Origin: Chlorocebus sabaeus
Lineage: Eukaryota; Chordata; Mammalia; Primates; Cercopithecidae
NCBI RefSeq assembly: GCF_047675955.1
Contig: NC_132928.1
Location: forward strand, 45,130,889 to 45,194,888
Length of the DNA stretch: 64,000 nucleotides
Reading direction: 5' to 3'
The position numbers and the translations under genes are program-made. How positions within the stretch are numbered: position 1 is the first letter of the stretch; each line of letters starts with the position of its first letter. This document shows, in pieces, positions 11,900 through 24,595 of the stretch. A model generated the notes under the pieces. That model saw only the letters and a program-made list of their open reading frames with translations. It was not told the origin of the DNA and made no database searches.

Positions 11900-13400
11900 A
11901 TGTTCTTAAATAATAATGCAGTAGTTACCAAGACTGGTACCCTTTTTCTCCCTGCGTGTTCTCTGTAGGGCTGATGCAACATCCATGGCTGCCAAACCCA
12001 ATGAATGGAAAGGTGATGGGCAGGAAGAGCAAAGGATAGCTAAAGAGAAGGCAGGGAAAGGAGAAGCTGAATGGGAACAAGTCAAGGGAATGAGACACAC
12101 CAACATCCCTGTCTCTGTTGCTCTCAGTGGTACCTTGGGTTTCTTTCCTTGTCCGAATACTTGAATCCATGGCAAAATGATACCATTCACTGACTGCCTC
12201 ACACTGCTATTGAGTTCAGAGCATTGTCGGCCACACCTGATGCACAGAAATGGCCTGGTTTTTATTTGGACTCATGACTATGTTGTGTTAGAAACCGAAC
12301 TCTCCTCTTCTTCTTGCTCCCTAAAGAGCCAGACTGATAGATCCTCAAGAATTTTCTGAAAATCAAGCCCTCTAGAAAAAAAGAAAGTGTGTTGCATTTC
12401 TTTTCAGCTTGATGCCTGATTCATTTTCCTTGACGGACTCATCTACTACTGTTAGCTGTATGGGCATGCAGGATCCTAAAGCCCAGAGTATGCACACACT
12501 TCACCAGTGGTTCCTACACCAGTGTCATCATCATGACAATTAAGAAGTGATCTGTATAAAACTATGCAGTAGAGATGAAACCAAAACAGACCGAGTCACA
12601 TCCTTGCCTGTTTTAATTATAACTCTAATTTGGCTGAAGAATGAGGGAAGGTAAACCAGAAGAGAGAGGTGGCAAGGCAAGGTGATGAAGGGAGAGGAGA
12701 CAAAAAGGACTTGGTTATGAACAAACTAACTTGGTTAAAATATGTTTACCATGCAGCAAAACATTGTTTCATGGAATGAGGATGGCAGCCCTGCCCACTG
12801 CTAAACTACGTATGACAGCAAGAGTCTCTCTCTGCCAGTGCTGAAGGCTTTGGTTGCCATTGAAAGTGACAACCTGCTGGGTGGGAGGAACACACCATGA
12901 CTTTCTCTGCACACGTGGGGCAGGCCATGTTACATTGTTCAGGTTTTGATGTGACAGTCCCAGGTTTTCTCACCATTGGTGGGCACTAAGCAGGCCTTTA
13001 CACACATGGCTAAAAGGAAAACCCATCATCATATCCGCCACATCTGCCAAACATTATATTTGGTTCTGTAGCAACTCTGAGGTTAAATAGACAACAGAAA
13101 TCGTTTATATGTAGAACCCAACATCATAGTTCACAACTATGTGCAAGTCACTTTTCACTGGATGAAAAGCAAACGTCTTCTGATCTCTGACACACTGACT
13201 CATAACACAGATCAGACTGATCTGATGTACTGTCAAGAGACACTTCTTGAAAAAAATTTTACGAATGCAGATTTACCATGACCTTTCTCACCAATCAGGT
13301 TGGTTCTGAGGCCGTGGAAATCATGCCACTTCAGGAACTCAAACATTTTGTAAGTGTAAATGACTGTTCAATAGATATAGAGGTCTAAAGATAAACAAAC
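11900..13400. other. Long repeat-poor stretch
   Basis: I recognise no repeat or gene in these 1.5 kb, an unusually repeat-free interval in this window. Confidence 0.55.
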
Positions 13401-13419
13401 ATCTTTTATTTATTTTTAT

Positions 13420-13694
13420 TTACTTTTCTGACATGGAGTCTTGCTCTGTCGCCCAGGCTGGAGGGCAGTGGTGCAGTCTCTGCTCAACTGTAACTTCTGC
13501 CTCCCAGGTTCAAGCGATTCTCATGCCTCAGCCTCCGGAGTAGCTGGGATTATAGGCGTGCACCACCAGGCCTGGCTAATTTTTGTATTTTTAGTATAGA
13601 CAGGGTTTCACCATGTTGGCTAGGCTGGCCTTGAACTCCTGACCTCGGTCTCCCAAAGTGTTGGGATTATAGGTGTTAGCCACTGCACCCAGCC
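13420..13694 (-). mobile_element. Alu
   Basis: TGACATGGAGTCTTGCTCTG through CACTGCACCCAGCC, with a small deletion between CTGACCTCG and TCTCCCAAAG. Confidence 0.92.
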
Positions 13695-14634
13695 AAACAA
13701 ACATCTTTTAAAAACAGCTGATTTAAGTCCACATACTGCTCTTTCTCAGACATTTCCTGAAATGTCACATTGAATAATATCAATCAACAGAGCCCGAATC
13801 TCAAGATCACACAGGAATATGTGAGATGCAGTAGGCATGCTCATGGCTCTCCCTCAGGAGACTGAACTATTTTTACAGAGAGGAAGGAGGGGATGTAGGA
13901 AAGGAAGAAGAATGAGTTTGCATGGTGTCATCTGTACTCAGTTCCCTAATCCTCTTTAAAGTCACAACTATCTATGGATAAGGTCGCCAGCTAGGCTCAT
14001 GCATCCTCATGACTGCAGCTGGGCCCTGGATCTGATGGAAGCACATCAGTAAACTACATAATAAAGAAATCCACAGTTTCTTTGCCTGGGGCCCATGGCC
14101 AGGTTCCATGGAGTCTTAAAACCCAGAAATTATACTTAAAAGTTTTGTGTATATGATTGTGCATTTTCATAGGGAGAGTCTTTGTAACTTTTATAAGACT
14201 CCAAAAAGATGTACAAGGCCCAACAAAGTTTAAGAAGCCTTTCATCAGAAACAGTAACCAGGTGCAAATGGCACTGTACTAAGATACTCTTTATTTAATA
14301 TTCAGGATCCTCTTTGAGGAAGCCAAGGACTCCCTGGTCATCAGCCAGGGTCTTACATCTTCATAAAGCAAAATATAAATCTCTGTTTTTGCCTGTAGAA
14401 GATACTATTATTGCAGATACCTAAAAATGTGTTTACTTTTTCTGCTTTTTACAAATAAACTGGAATGTATAGTGGAAAGCATATCTTAACATCTGATGTC
14501 ACCTGTATTTGGTACTATATTCAGAAACTCCTCCACAGGCTGCTTTAATCTAGATTCTGTCTTTCCTCTCTAGGTATAGTGAAAAAATGAAGTTTAAAAT
14601 GACTGTTTGATCCACAAAAAACTGTCACTTTCTT

Positions 14635-14925
14635 TTTTTTTTTTTTATTTGAGACGGAGTCTCGATCTGTCTCCCAGGCTGGAGTGCAGTGGTCGGATCT
14701 CGGCTCACTGCAAGCTCCACCTCCCGGGTTTACGCCATTCTCCTGCCTCAGACTCCCGAGTAGCTGGGACTACAGGCGCCCGCCACCTCGCCCGGCTAGT
14801 TTTTTGTATTTTTAGTAGAGACGGGGTTTCACCGTGTTAGCCAGGATGGTCTCGATCTCCTGACCTCGTGATCCGCCCGTCTCGGCCTCCCAAAGTGCTG
14901 GGATTACAGGCTTGAGCCACCGCGC
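14635..14925 (-). mobile_element. AluY of the Old World monkey AluYR type, with 13-bp target duplication
   Basis: The copy carries GGCTTGAGCCACCGCGC and CCGCCACCTCGCCCGGCTAG. Perfect direct repeats CTGTCACTTTCTT lie at 14622-14634 and 14926-14938. Low divergence and this variant support a cercopithecid-specific insertion. Confidence 0.93.
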
Positions 14926-15569
14926 CTGTCACTTTCTTAAAGCTGCAAAGTTAGGCAAATGCTAAGACTTCAAGTAAGATTCTAGGAGCCTGTGAATCAT
15001 GAGGTATAAGAGTAACTATAGATTCCAATGGAATAACGATGGTTAGATAGCAGAGTAAAATAGAATGAGGTGAATAGAAATGAGGCGGTTCCCACCGGTT
15101 CACAGTGTTTTTACTCTCCAAAAGGAAAAGCCAATCAGATTACAAGCTTCTTTGAACTTTCACTGCTGTCCTGACAATCTGTCTCTCTTGGTCATCTCCA
15201 GTCGCAGCAGAGTGTTGTGGTTTCCCACCACCAGCATAGTGAAATGGTACCAAGTCCCAAATGTCTGGTTAAAGGACCCGAAGCTCAACCCCTGAACCAG
15301 CTTAGAAGGCAAATAGTTGTGTTCCAAGGAGGAGAACCTCACTCTCAGTGACAACAGCAGGGTGAGGGTGAGGATGGTGGTGGTGGTGATGGGTGAAGGA
15401 CTCCTTGAGCAGAAAAATAATTAGATTTTTAAAAAATTCACTTTCAAAATTGAACTTGTCAAAGCAAGGGACTGTTTACTATTTATATTGTACTCTATAA
15501 TTCCTATCTAATTTTGTATCCTGAGTAACTAGCATAATGCTTAGTATAGTATTCAGTAGGTGCTGAATC

Positions 15570-15867
15570 TTTTTTTTTTTTTTTTTGAGACGGAGTCTTG
15601 CTCTGTCACCCAGGCTGGAGTGCAGTGGTGTGATCTCGGTTCACTGCAAGCTCCGCCTCCCAGGTTCAAGCGATTTTCCTGCCTCAGCCTCCCGAGTAGC
15701 TGGGACTACAGGTGTGTGCCACCACGCCCAGCTAATTTTTGTACTTTTAGTAGAGATGAGGTTTCACCATGTTGGCCAGGCTGATCTCAAACTCCTGACC
15801 TCGCTATCTGCCCGCCTTGGCCTCCCAAAGTGCTGGGATTACAGGCATGAGCTACTGCACCTGGCCT
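15570..15867 (-). mobile_element. Alu (AluS type)
   Basis: Poly-T, GAGACGGAGTCTTGCTCTGT and CTACTGCACCTGGCC at the ends. Confidence 0.93.
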
Positions 15868-15899
15868 AATCATTTTCTTAAATTGCATTTTTGCTACTT

Positions 15900-17010
15900 G
15901 CTTTTTTTTGGTCACCATAACTTCTTAGAAAACCACTTGTTCAACTGTGGTGCAAAGGTAAACAGTAGCTCTGCACTGTGACAATCTCTGAATTAGAGTA
16001 GTCCAAAATGTGCAAATTAAGTTTTACTATAAATATGAAACCACTTTTCAGTCTCTGTTTCTATATACTAATGGGGCTTTTACATCTATTTTGAGGAAGA
16101 CAGAGCAGAAATTTGTTTTTTGGTATCCAACGACACATTAGTTTAGAAGGCAAATTCAAGCCATGCCCTAAAGACATCCAATAAATGTGAAGGCGGCAGC
16201 AAGGAAGGGCACGTTTACATTTCCATAGGTGTAGTCAATTTTGCTTCTTATTAATTTAAGGGAGAAATAAAGAATTACTGGACATTTCTGGGAGATGAAA
16301 TCTTAAAACTCAAAGTCTCTCAGCATGACTCAATCTCTCAACATGAAGCTGTAGGTGAGTTTAATCTTCTTTCTGTTTTTAAACAACTCTGTAAAATCTA
16401 AATAGATTTGACTTGCATTTATGGTTGTCCTCATGCTAGCCTGGATCACATAAATATTTAGCAATGGTAAATGCCCAGATAATTTGGAAGAAATAATTTG
16501 GAACAATTTGGAAGAAATTTGGAAGAATCCAGCTTTCAATTTTGGTTATATAAACTATGGCAAAGATTACATTAAGCAAACACACATATTAAGGAGGAGT
16601 ATTTTAATTTTTGGAGGCTTAATGTTTCAATGACATATAAGATGGCATATTCAAAATATTTGGAAGGATGAGCTTTAAGAGAGGAGAGGCAGGAAAGCAT
16701 GGCTCAGAGAGGACAGAAAATTGCCTGTAAGAATCTACAGCTGGGTACCTGTCATGGCTGAGATAGGAGCTCTTCTTCAAATGTAAATGTATTCAATAGT
16801 GGAAACTGTGTTTATGCTGAATCTACTAATGCTCCTTTGTCCAGGGAAGCTTCCATCCAATAAATGACCAAGTTATCAACTTCATTTTTGTTGTAGTACA
16901 ATCATACTCTACATTATGGATACAAAAGCAAAAGGGGATCTCAGATTTCAGGTGGGAGCAATGAACTTCAATGTTAAGTAAAAGGAGATAGAATTTCAAT
17001 TGCCAAAACA
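15900..17010. other. Unique intron sequence
   Basis: Nothing recognised. A local tandem of AATTTGGAAGAA units occurs at 16480-16523. Confidence 0.6.
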
Positions 17011-17013
17011 CAC

Positions 17014-17314
17014 AGCCGGGCACGGTGGCTCAACGTCCATAATCCCAGCACTTTGGGAGGTCGAGGCAGGTGGATCACCTGATATCAGGAGTTCGAGACC
17101 AGCCTGGCTGACACGGTGAAACCTTGTTTTTACTAAAAATATAAAAATTAGCTGGGCATGGTGACACACACCTGTGATCCCAGCTATTCGGGAGGCTGAG
17201 GCAAGAGAATCGCTTGAACCTGGGAGGCAGAGGCTGCAGTGAGCCGAGACAGCACCACTTCACTCCAGCCTGGGTGACAAAGTGAGACCTTGTCTCAAAA
17301 AAAAAAAAAAAAAA
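17014..17314 (+). mobile_element. Alu with poly-A tail
   Basis: GCCGGGCACGGTGGCTCA at the head and a run of 17 A at 17298-17314 after CTTGTCTC. Confidence 0.93.
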
Positions 17315-17510
17315 CCCACATTGGATATAGATTATATCATTTTAAGTGTTTGCAAATGTTGTTTAAAAAGATAACTTAAAATTCAGGTTTCAAGTTTTGC
17401 CATCTACCCCTAACTACTATGCAAATCTTTTTCTTGCCAAAAAGCTAGATGGGGAAGTCCAAATAAAGAAAGGAAGAAAAGATCTTCATCATTCCAGTGG
17501 GAAGAAAATA

Positions 17511-17719
17511 CAGGTTGAATATTCCTTATCTGAAATGCCTGGGGCCAGAAGTGTTTTGAATTTTGAACGTTTCCAAATTTTGGAATATTTGTGCTATATA
17601 TACTTACCAGTTGAACAACCCTAGTCCAGAAATCCAAAATGCTCTGAGCATCATGTCTGCACTCAAAAAGTTACAGATTTTGGGGCATTCTGGATTTCAG
17701 TTTAGGGACACTTAACCTC
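17511..17719 (+). mobile_element. Tigger-like DNA transposon, internally deleted, flanked by TA
   Basis: The element starts CAGGTTGAATATTCCTTATC and ends GGGACACTTAACCTC, an imperfect inverted terminus. TA dinucleotides flank it at 17509-17510 and 17720-17721, as for Tc1/mariner-superfamily insertions. At 209 bp it is a short non-autonomous derivative. Confidence 0.75.
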
Positions 17720-18504
17720 TATTTCTTTTTATGCTTCTCTTTACTAAAAAAGGTTACTGACAAATTGAACAGCTTTTGAACCAATATGTGAAACTTGGCA
17801 ACTGTTCCTGGATGAAGTTTCCAACTTAAAAAGTCATTCATAAGCCACAATTTTACTGAAAACAAAAAAATTACTATACTTTAATAAATATTTATTTATG
17901 CATATCCAAGGAACATTATAGATTTAACTCTCATTTTAATTCATTATCCATCTCTATTCTTCACATTGATGACCTTTACTGGTCTTTGAATGGTGGCTTA
18001 GAAGATTATACAATTATTCTCTCAGCGGGTCCACCTCAAAGTGGGATCTGCTGCTAAATAATACTAATGAATTTAAGACGTCCTTCATTATCTTCCGTTG
18101 AATAATATACATCATAACTTAGGAATTCATAAATAAACACTAAAATAAAAGGGAGACACAAAGTAAAAAGAAATACAAATTAAAACTGAAAGATTTCAAA
18201 GGGAAAATCAGCCTGTCATGCTTTAACCATAGTGTGATATGTTCTGAACTTACGATTTCACTCTTCTTTAGAATAAAAAAAGTATAATACTTGGATTTGT
18301 AACTCTAACATTTAAAATTCACCCCTTTGAAGAGATGAATTTAAATTCTATAACTATGTAAACTCTTAATTATGACCATATCCCATACTTCATTCCATTG
18401 ATTAGCGCATGGCACACTGAGATCAAAACTGTGGGTTCAATTTCCACACAGATCAACTTTGTATCTTACTGTCAATATAAATCCCCACACACTACCAGAG
18501 AAGC

Positions 18505-18735
18505 AACCTGAAGACAATGCTTTGGAATCAGACAGACCTGGGCTGGAATTCCAACTTGTCCACTATTAGTCTTGCAAATCTGAATAAATTACTCAAGCAT
18601 TCTAAGCCTCAGTTTCCTTCTGTAAAATGTAGATAATACCTGTTGCAATACCATTTCTTGAGATAAGCATAAATTGAATTAGGTATAACATGCTTGCAAA
18701 GAATTCAGAGCAGTGCCACACATAGGCCCTCGAGA
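18505..18735 (+). mobile_element. MIR element
   Basis: GAATCAGACAGACCTGGG, AGCCTCAGTTTCCTTCTGTA and AGAGCAGTGCCACACATAG. It lies about 360 bp from the C1orf21 exon at 19095. Confidence 0.85.
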
Positions 18736-19094
18736 GGTTTCAGCAGGTACTATGGGCCCCCTTGCTTTAGGAGGTTAGGGCAGGGCACTGGGTGCAAAAT
18801 GACACGCAGTGGTCAGAATGCTCGGTCTAGGAAAAAAGACTGCTTATTGATTTCCAACTGACTTTACATACTTTAATAAGCAAGGACAGTCCTGGATCCT
18901 GGGAATCTCTATTATACATTAAACATTCTTACATGCACTTTATTTTGGAAGGGCAGTGACTTTTATTTAACTCTCCACTCAAACCTTCACAAAAATAGCT
19001 TTATGACATAGAAACAAGAATGTTATTGCCCTCACATATGAAGCCATTACTATACTTCCCTTGAAACATGTAGGTTATTTATTTCACTTCTTAC

Positions 19095-19155
19095 CTTTTC
19101 AATTTTTTCATCCAGCATTCTGAAGAATTCTTGTTGGCTTTCGGAGATGTGCATG
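19095..19155 (-). CDS. C1orf21: C1orf21 internal coding exon (last base of codon 89 through residue 109)
   Basis: This 61-bp exon on the minus strand sits between an acceptor with a good pyrimidine tract (CCTTTGTTTTTCAG) and a donor AAG|GTAAGA. Its first base completes the Asn codon left open by the exon at 26741-26817. The remaining 60 bases encode MHISESQQEFFRMLDEKIEK, residues 90-109 of C1orf21, and the exon ends in phase 0. The peptide is charged and probably helical; no catalytic domain is known for this protein. An ATG-to-stop reading that continues past the donor into intron sequence is an artefact, because the match to the known protein stops exactly at the GT. The final exon should encode only 12 residues, starting Gly-Arg-Asp and ending in an acidic run. 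I searched 1-19094 by eye for that pattern and did not find it, so it probably lies beyond the left edge. Confidence 0.93.
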
Positions 19156-20659
19156 CTGAAAAACAAAGGGTAGTTAAGTGCATATTTTAGTGTTTTGCTA
19201 AACCTGGTCCCCTCAAAGGAAAAATGCTGAGTCCCCAAACTTTGGGGAAGACATTTATTTATTGCAGACTTTTCCACTGAAATACTCTGAAGTTACATTA
19301 AGGATAAACAGTACAGTAATCCTGCAAATGTGTTTCATAATAGTCTATCAGTGCCTATGACTTAAAGGAAGACAATTTCCTTTCAATGTACAGATGCTAT
19401 TTATAGTAACATTACTGGAAGCTGCATGCCAAATTCTTTCTTCAGATACACATTTGTGATTTTTAAAAAAGCATGAGCAAGCAGCACATGGCACATTTCA
19501 ACACTGTATTGAAAAGAAAAATAAAAAATAAAATGTATCCTAGTTATTGTATTGAAATATAATTTTACAGAGGTGGTCAGTATCAGCATGATCTCCAGCT
19601 GACTAGGGATGTGGGCTGGTTGCAAACAAGCTGAGGATATACAGATGACCTGATATTACTCCTGAGCACGTTCTCCACTGGTGGCAGCAGATACACCTCT
19701 GAAAACACAATTCCACTGGAACATGGGAGGATGCATGTCTGAGTAGCACTTGCTCTGTGTTTCCTGCCCTATGACATTTAACAGCCTTCTTAGTGACATG
19801 GCTGACAAGGCTGGTGGGGACAAAACAAGATGGTAATGAGAGCAGGGATGAATTACAGATGGGAAGGGCATGGGGCAGTATAGGACTTAGTCTTAATGGG
19901 CCATGGTCTTAATGACAGTTGTTTCTACCTAGCAGATAGCTGTGGGTGTTCCAAGGAGGTGAAGGATGCTGGATAAGAGAGGTTATCACACAGAGTTTCC
20001 TTTAGCTACTATCAGTGCCTACAGGTTATCCTGTCTGAGGAAGGGGGTTAGGGGTGAGTTCTGGGATGGCTTCTTCCCATCATATCCATGTGTGGCGAAG
20101 AGCCCATCGGACGTACCCTTTAGCATCATGCCTTATCCTTTAGGGTCCACAAGGAGGGGCACAAGTGACCTGAAACGCTCCAGGCCTCCTGTGACAGACA
20201 ATGGGGCCTGAGGCTCAGAGGAGGTTCTCCCCTCTGTATAAAAGCAACATTAAAATCTGTGAGCAATGACATTAACTTGGCTATCAAAGGAAAACAATGT
20301 ATATATCTGATTCCCCTAATCAACTTTCATGGTTTACAAAGCACTTTCACATATATCATGTAATCTTACTGCCCTTTATCTGATCATTCAAATAAGGTAA
20401 ACATTTTGTTTGGGAAACAAGCCCTCTCTTATTGCAGGTTTGAAAGGCAGAACAAAATCCAGGATGATGAGAGTACATTAAACTGTCTCCTCTCTGTAGG
20501 ATCCTGGACAGAAAAGTCAGTTTGCATAGCTAAGTTTTCCCAGGTTCCTCATGTTTTCACTGTCTCAAGCACCAAAACATTTTTTATTTGAGCCATGTTG
20601 GATACAAATCTTTCTAAATTTCATATTCTTATAATAGAGGATCTTTCTCATAAACATTT

Positions 20660-20956
20660 CTTTTTTTTTTTTTGAGATGGAATCTCACACTTTCGCCCAG
20701 GCTGGAGTACAGTGGTGCAATCCCGGCTCACTGCAACTTCCACCTCCTGGGTTCAAGCGATTCTCCTGCCTCAGCCTCCCGAGTGGTTGGAACTACGGGC
20801 GTGAGCCACTGCGTCCAGCTACTTTTTTGTATTTTTGTAGAGATGAGGTTTCACCACGTTGGCCATGCTAGTCTCGAACACCTGACCTCAGGTGATCCAC
20901 TCACCTTGGCCTCCCAAAGTGCTGGGATTACAGGCATGAGTCACTGCGCCCAGCCA
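20660..20956 (-). mobile_element. Alu in the C1orf21 intron
   Basis: Poly-T, GAGATGGAATCTCACACTTT and CACTGCGCCCAGCC at the ends. Confidence 0.93.
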
Positions 20957-20959
20957 GAT

Positions 20960-23100
20960 CTCTCTCTCTCTTAATATAGGTAACTGGATAGATAACCATA
21001 TGTATATGTTGTCCCAGAAATGTTGCCCTAGAAAATATTCCAGAGACCTCATAAAAAATGGCATTTTTAGGATTTGACGTTCATTGTGGAAACTCACTGG
21101 TTGGAGTTTTTAGTATATATTGCCTTGAATATAGCAGGAGGGCAAAAAATATTTCTTAATTAATTGACAGAGTCCCCCTATTTAAGTTCGTGTGATTCAT
21201 GACCCCTTGCTGAAGCAGCAGAGTTTGTCAGCATGGGCGATGTGCAGGGCCTGAGTCCTCATCTATAAAACCAGCGCTAGTCACTGAGGTCCCTTCTACT
21301 GTCTATAATTGTCACTAACTTCCATTAGCTCCTTTATTTAAATACCACAACATGAAAACTGTGACATTTGGTCAGTACTCATACATATGCACATGAGAGG
21401 TACAAGAGGGGGCATTTTTAAACAAAAGTAACTCTGCAAATGTATCTGCCACCTCTGTGATCAAGAATGCCCTTATCACAGGGTCAGGATCCCTATCAGG
21501 AGCTTGAGACCAAAAGTGGTGGCTAAGGACCTCAGGATGCTTAACCTCGGGAAAGCAACCACAAAACTCTCTGATTTCAGTTTTGTGTCATCCCATGATA
21601 TAGAAATGCTCCTGCTTTTTCTTTGTCTAAGAACATTAGAACATGCCTGCCTGCCTTTGCCACATTTTATAACTCATGAAGAAGAGTCACACACCAGACT
21701 GAGTCACTCTCTTGACATCTTGAAGTACGGTGCATGGGTTGTGTTAGAAAAGATTGAATGGAAGGGAGGCTTTGTTATTGTCAAAGCCTGATGCACCAGA
21801 CAGGCTCCTCTAGATAACCTGCATTGTCGCTGGAAGTGTGTCAGACATTGCCGGGGGAGCAAATGCCCACACAGGTCACCTGTGTATCGTCTCAGATATG
21901 GTGTCATCTGAAAGCATGAGGCCTTACTCTGCTGTTCTCCATGGGATTGTTTCAGAGAGAAGAAGAGAAATCTCTTCAATGAGACAGAATTTTTATTCTG
22001 ATGAAATAAAAATTTCCCTGTATCAACTGATTCCCATCTAGATAAACATGGGTCCCCTCTTCCCATGTGGAAGAAACTTATCCACACAGTAGCATGAATA
22101 CGTGTTTACCTTCAAGAGTACAAACTGCACTGTGGAAAACAGTCCCTGCATAACGAGTTGATTCTAAAATCCTTTCTGATGTACAATTTGATGATTGTGA
22201 GTGGGGGAGATGAGGAGGAAGAGCTCACTGGCGTTTCTATCTTTTTTCAAGATATTAGAAAGGGATCCCTGAATTGTTTATGACTTAAGTTTATAAAGGA
22301 TGAATAATTGATTCTAAGATTCACTTACAAAAGATTCATTGGCATTCACTTACAAAAGCCTGCACATTGGTACCTGACTTAACCAATAAGGCTCAACAAT
22401 TTTAGTAATCCCTATTTCTCTCCGGTAACTCAAACTCAACCTTGGAAAACTCAATGCACCACTGGGGCACTCCCTGTGGCACTTAGTGCTGGCAAAGCTC
22501 TTGTGAGTTAACTCTGCACCCTCAAACACTCTTCTTCCTGAGACTTCTCAGCTTCATGGGACTAGGGATGACAATAGGATGGCATCTTAATGCAAAGTAA
22601 ACAAATTAATGAATGATGGGCAAAATGGGCTTTAGAGTTAAAAGATTTGGGGCTTTCACTTTCAGTGTCTTAAAAAAGTAAAATCTACAAATGATAAAAA
22701 GCTAAGCACAAAAGTATGAGGAGGCAAAGTCCTAATTCCCTAATACCTCGCCCGTGAAGCATGGCAGAATAAGCCACCCTAAAATACGCCCACTTTGGCA
22801 TAAGGACTATATATTTTGAGCTAAAGGTAACTGAAAACAGCAGGTGCAGGAGGGGAATTCTGACCTCCTCTTTTCTTCCTGAAAGTAGGAGATGAAACTC
22901 TCATGTGAACAGGGAGGAGGAAAGAAACATTCTCGTTACCAGAGACAGGGAGTCAAGGCCAAGAGAGTTCTGTACTAAGAGACTTTGTTAAAATAATTCT
23001 TTTCTTCCTTTAGTCTCCCCACATATTTCAGGTGCTTTTCCACAACTGTCTCTGTTTGTTCAACCTAGTATACAAATATGTGGGTTTTGTCACTTCTTGG
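20960..23100. other. C1orf21: Unique intron sequence of C1orf21
   Basis: No repeat recognised apart from the short duplication at 22319-22358. No splice-bounded exon matching C1orf21 was seen. Confidence 0.6.
22319..22358 (+). repeat. Short direct duplication, period 25
   Basis: ATTCACTTACAAAAG occurs exactly at 22319-22333 and 22344-22358. Confidence 0.85.
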
Positions 23101-23103
23101 GTC

Positions 23104-23387
23104 TTTTTTTTTTTTTGGAGACGGAGTCTCGCTGTGTCCCCCAGGCTGGAGTGCAGTGGCGCGACCTCGGCTCACTGCAAGCTTCGCCTCCCGGGTTCAC
23201 GCCATTCTCCTGCCTCAGCCTCCTGAGTAGCTGGGACTACAGGCGCCCACTACTGCGCCCGGCTAATTTTTTGTATTTTTAGTAGAGATGGGGTTTCACC
23301 GTGGTCTCGATCTCCTGACCTTGTGATCCGCCCGCCTCGGCCTCCCAAAGTGCTGGGATTACAGGCGTGAGCCACCGCGCCCGGCCA
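23104..23387 (-). mobile_element. AluY in the C1orf21 intron
   Basis: Nearly intact AluY ending GGCGTGAGCCACCGCGCCCG. A deletion of about 14 bp at CACCGTGGTCTCGATC removes the usual TTAGCCAGGA segment. Confidence 0.93.
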
Positions 23388-23679
23388 GGTCTTCATTTTT
23401 CTATATGGGCTCCCATGTACATGTAGAAATTGATATCTTTCCTCCTGTTACATCTGTCTCAGGTCAATTTAACTTTCAGGCCCAGCGAGAAACCCTGAGA
23501 GGATTGGGGTAAAGTTCTGCCTCCCCTGCAAAAATGAAATGCAATTACCAGGTGGGTCCCTGGTAAATGTTGGCCTGAACACAGTTTTTCCTTCATGATC
23601 ATCATTATTTTTCAACTGGACCTCAGAGAAGCAGATTCATCCTAACCCTCATTCTGTGACAGACCCCTATTAGTAGTTC

Positions 23680-24110
23680 ATGCACAGCTCACTTTTGTTT
23701 ATGTTGTTATTTTGTTTTTTAAAAGGAGTATAATAAACATCTGTGAAACCAAAATAAAAAACAAAAGCGAGGACCTTGACAACCACCCATAGCTGACTCC
23801 ATGTCAGCTCCCATCCGTGTGTGTGTTCCCACAACCCAATGTAACTATCACTCCCTCACTTTGCTTTTACATAGTTTTAATGCATCTCTTTGTGTGCCTC
23901 TAAAAGACAGACTATTTCAGTTGTTTTCAGCTTTACAGAGTACATCATGTTCTATGTAATCTTTCAGGACTTACTCTTTTCCTGTAATATTAGACTGCTA
24001 GGGCCCATCCAGTATTGTGCATTGCTGCTGTGCATTTGTTTGAACCGCTGACTAATATCCCATTGTGTGACTATAGTGTAGTGGATTCATGCAGACTCCT
24101 GTTAAAGGCA
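23680..24110 (-). mobile_element. Old LINE-1 remnant, antisense
   Basis: AAACATCTGTGAAACC..., ACAACCACCCATAG..., CTTTACAGAGTACATCATGTTC and CCATTGTGTGACTATAGTGTAG follow the order of the same old L1M antisense pattern seen at 32240-33010. It is strongly decayed. Confidence 0.55.
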
Positions 24111-24129
24111 TTTGGGTTGTTTCTGATAT

Positions 24130-24290
24130 TTAAGGCATTTTTACCAAGTGCCAGACAATGCCACAAGCAGTGGGCATACCCTATTTCATTTGTTCTCCAG
24201 CCCCACAAGACAGGATCTTTCACTTCCATTTCTCTCTGAGAAAACTGAAGCTCAAAGACAGTAGATCACTTGACTGATATCAAATGAAAG
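24130..24290 (-). mobile_element. MIR element
   Basis: ACCAAGTGCCAGACAATGCC and CTCTGAGAAAACTGAAGCTC in reversed MIR order. Confidence 0.65.
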
Positions 24291-24301
24291 CATTAAATGA
24301 A

Positions 24302-24356
24302 GGTATGAGGATGACATGCCTTCAATGGTGGTATGAGGATGATCTGCCTTTATGGT
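24302..24356 (+). repeat. Tandem duplication, period 28
   Basis: GGTATGAGGATGACATGCC at 24302 and GGTATGAGGATGATCTGCC at 24330 are two diverged tandem copies. Confidence 0.85.
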
Positions 24357-24557
24357 ATGGGACTGTCCTTCCACTCATGGGGAAAAAGAAGCTCATCTTA
24401 TTCTATGCATCAGTATAGTAAATTGATCCCGCATGTCAGCAAGTAGGAAAAGTAAAACTCTTCTCTTGGCCCTCCAGAAAGATTTCGTAATCGAATTCCA
24501 GGAATCCAATGTTCTGATTCACAGTTTGAAATACATACACATATGTATGTAATGTGT

Positions 24558-24558
<1 letters not shown>

Positions 24559-24594
<36 letters not shown>
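24559..24594 (+). repeat. (CA)n microsatellite
   Basis: About 18 CA units after TATGTATGTAATGTGTGTA, inside the C1orf21 intron. Confidence 0.96.

Positions 24595-24595
<1 letters not shown>

Larger units (their letters stand above)
1..19094 (-). other. C1orf21: C1orf21 downstream intron, at least 19 kb, open at the left edge
   Basis: This interval lies downstream of the donor at 19094. The last coding exon should encode a short acidic tail with three consecutive Glu codons before Asp-Ile-Thr-stop. The corresponding plus-strand pattern was not found here, so the intron is taken to run off the window. It could still contain terminal exons of alternative isoforms. Confidence 0.7.

Noticed and set aside
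19050..19277. 75-residue continuous frame across the C1orf21 exon
   Set aside because: Only the 20 residues between the splice sites match the protein; the extensions are intron read-through.
21704..22087. 127-residue minus-strand open frame in the C1orf21 intron
   Set aside because: No match to C1orf21 and no exon-like splice pair in frame; treated as chance.
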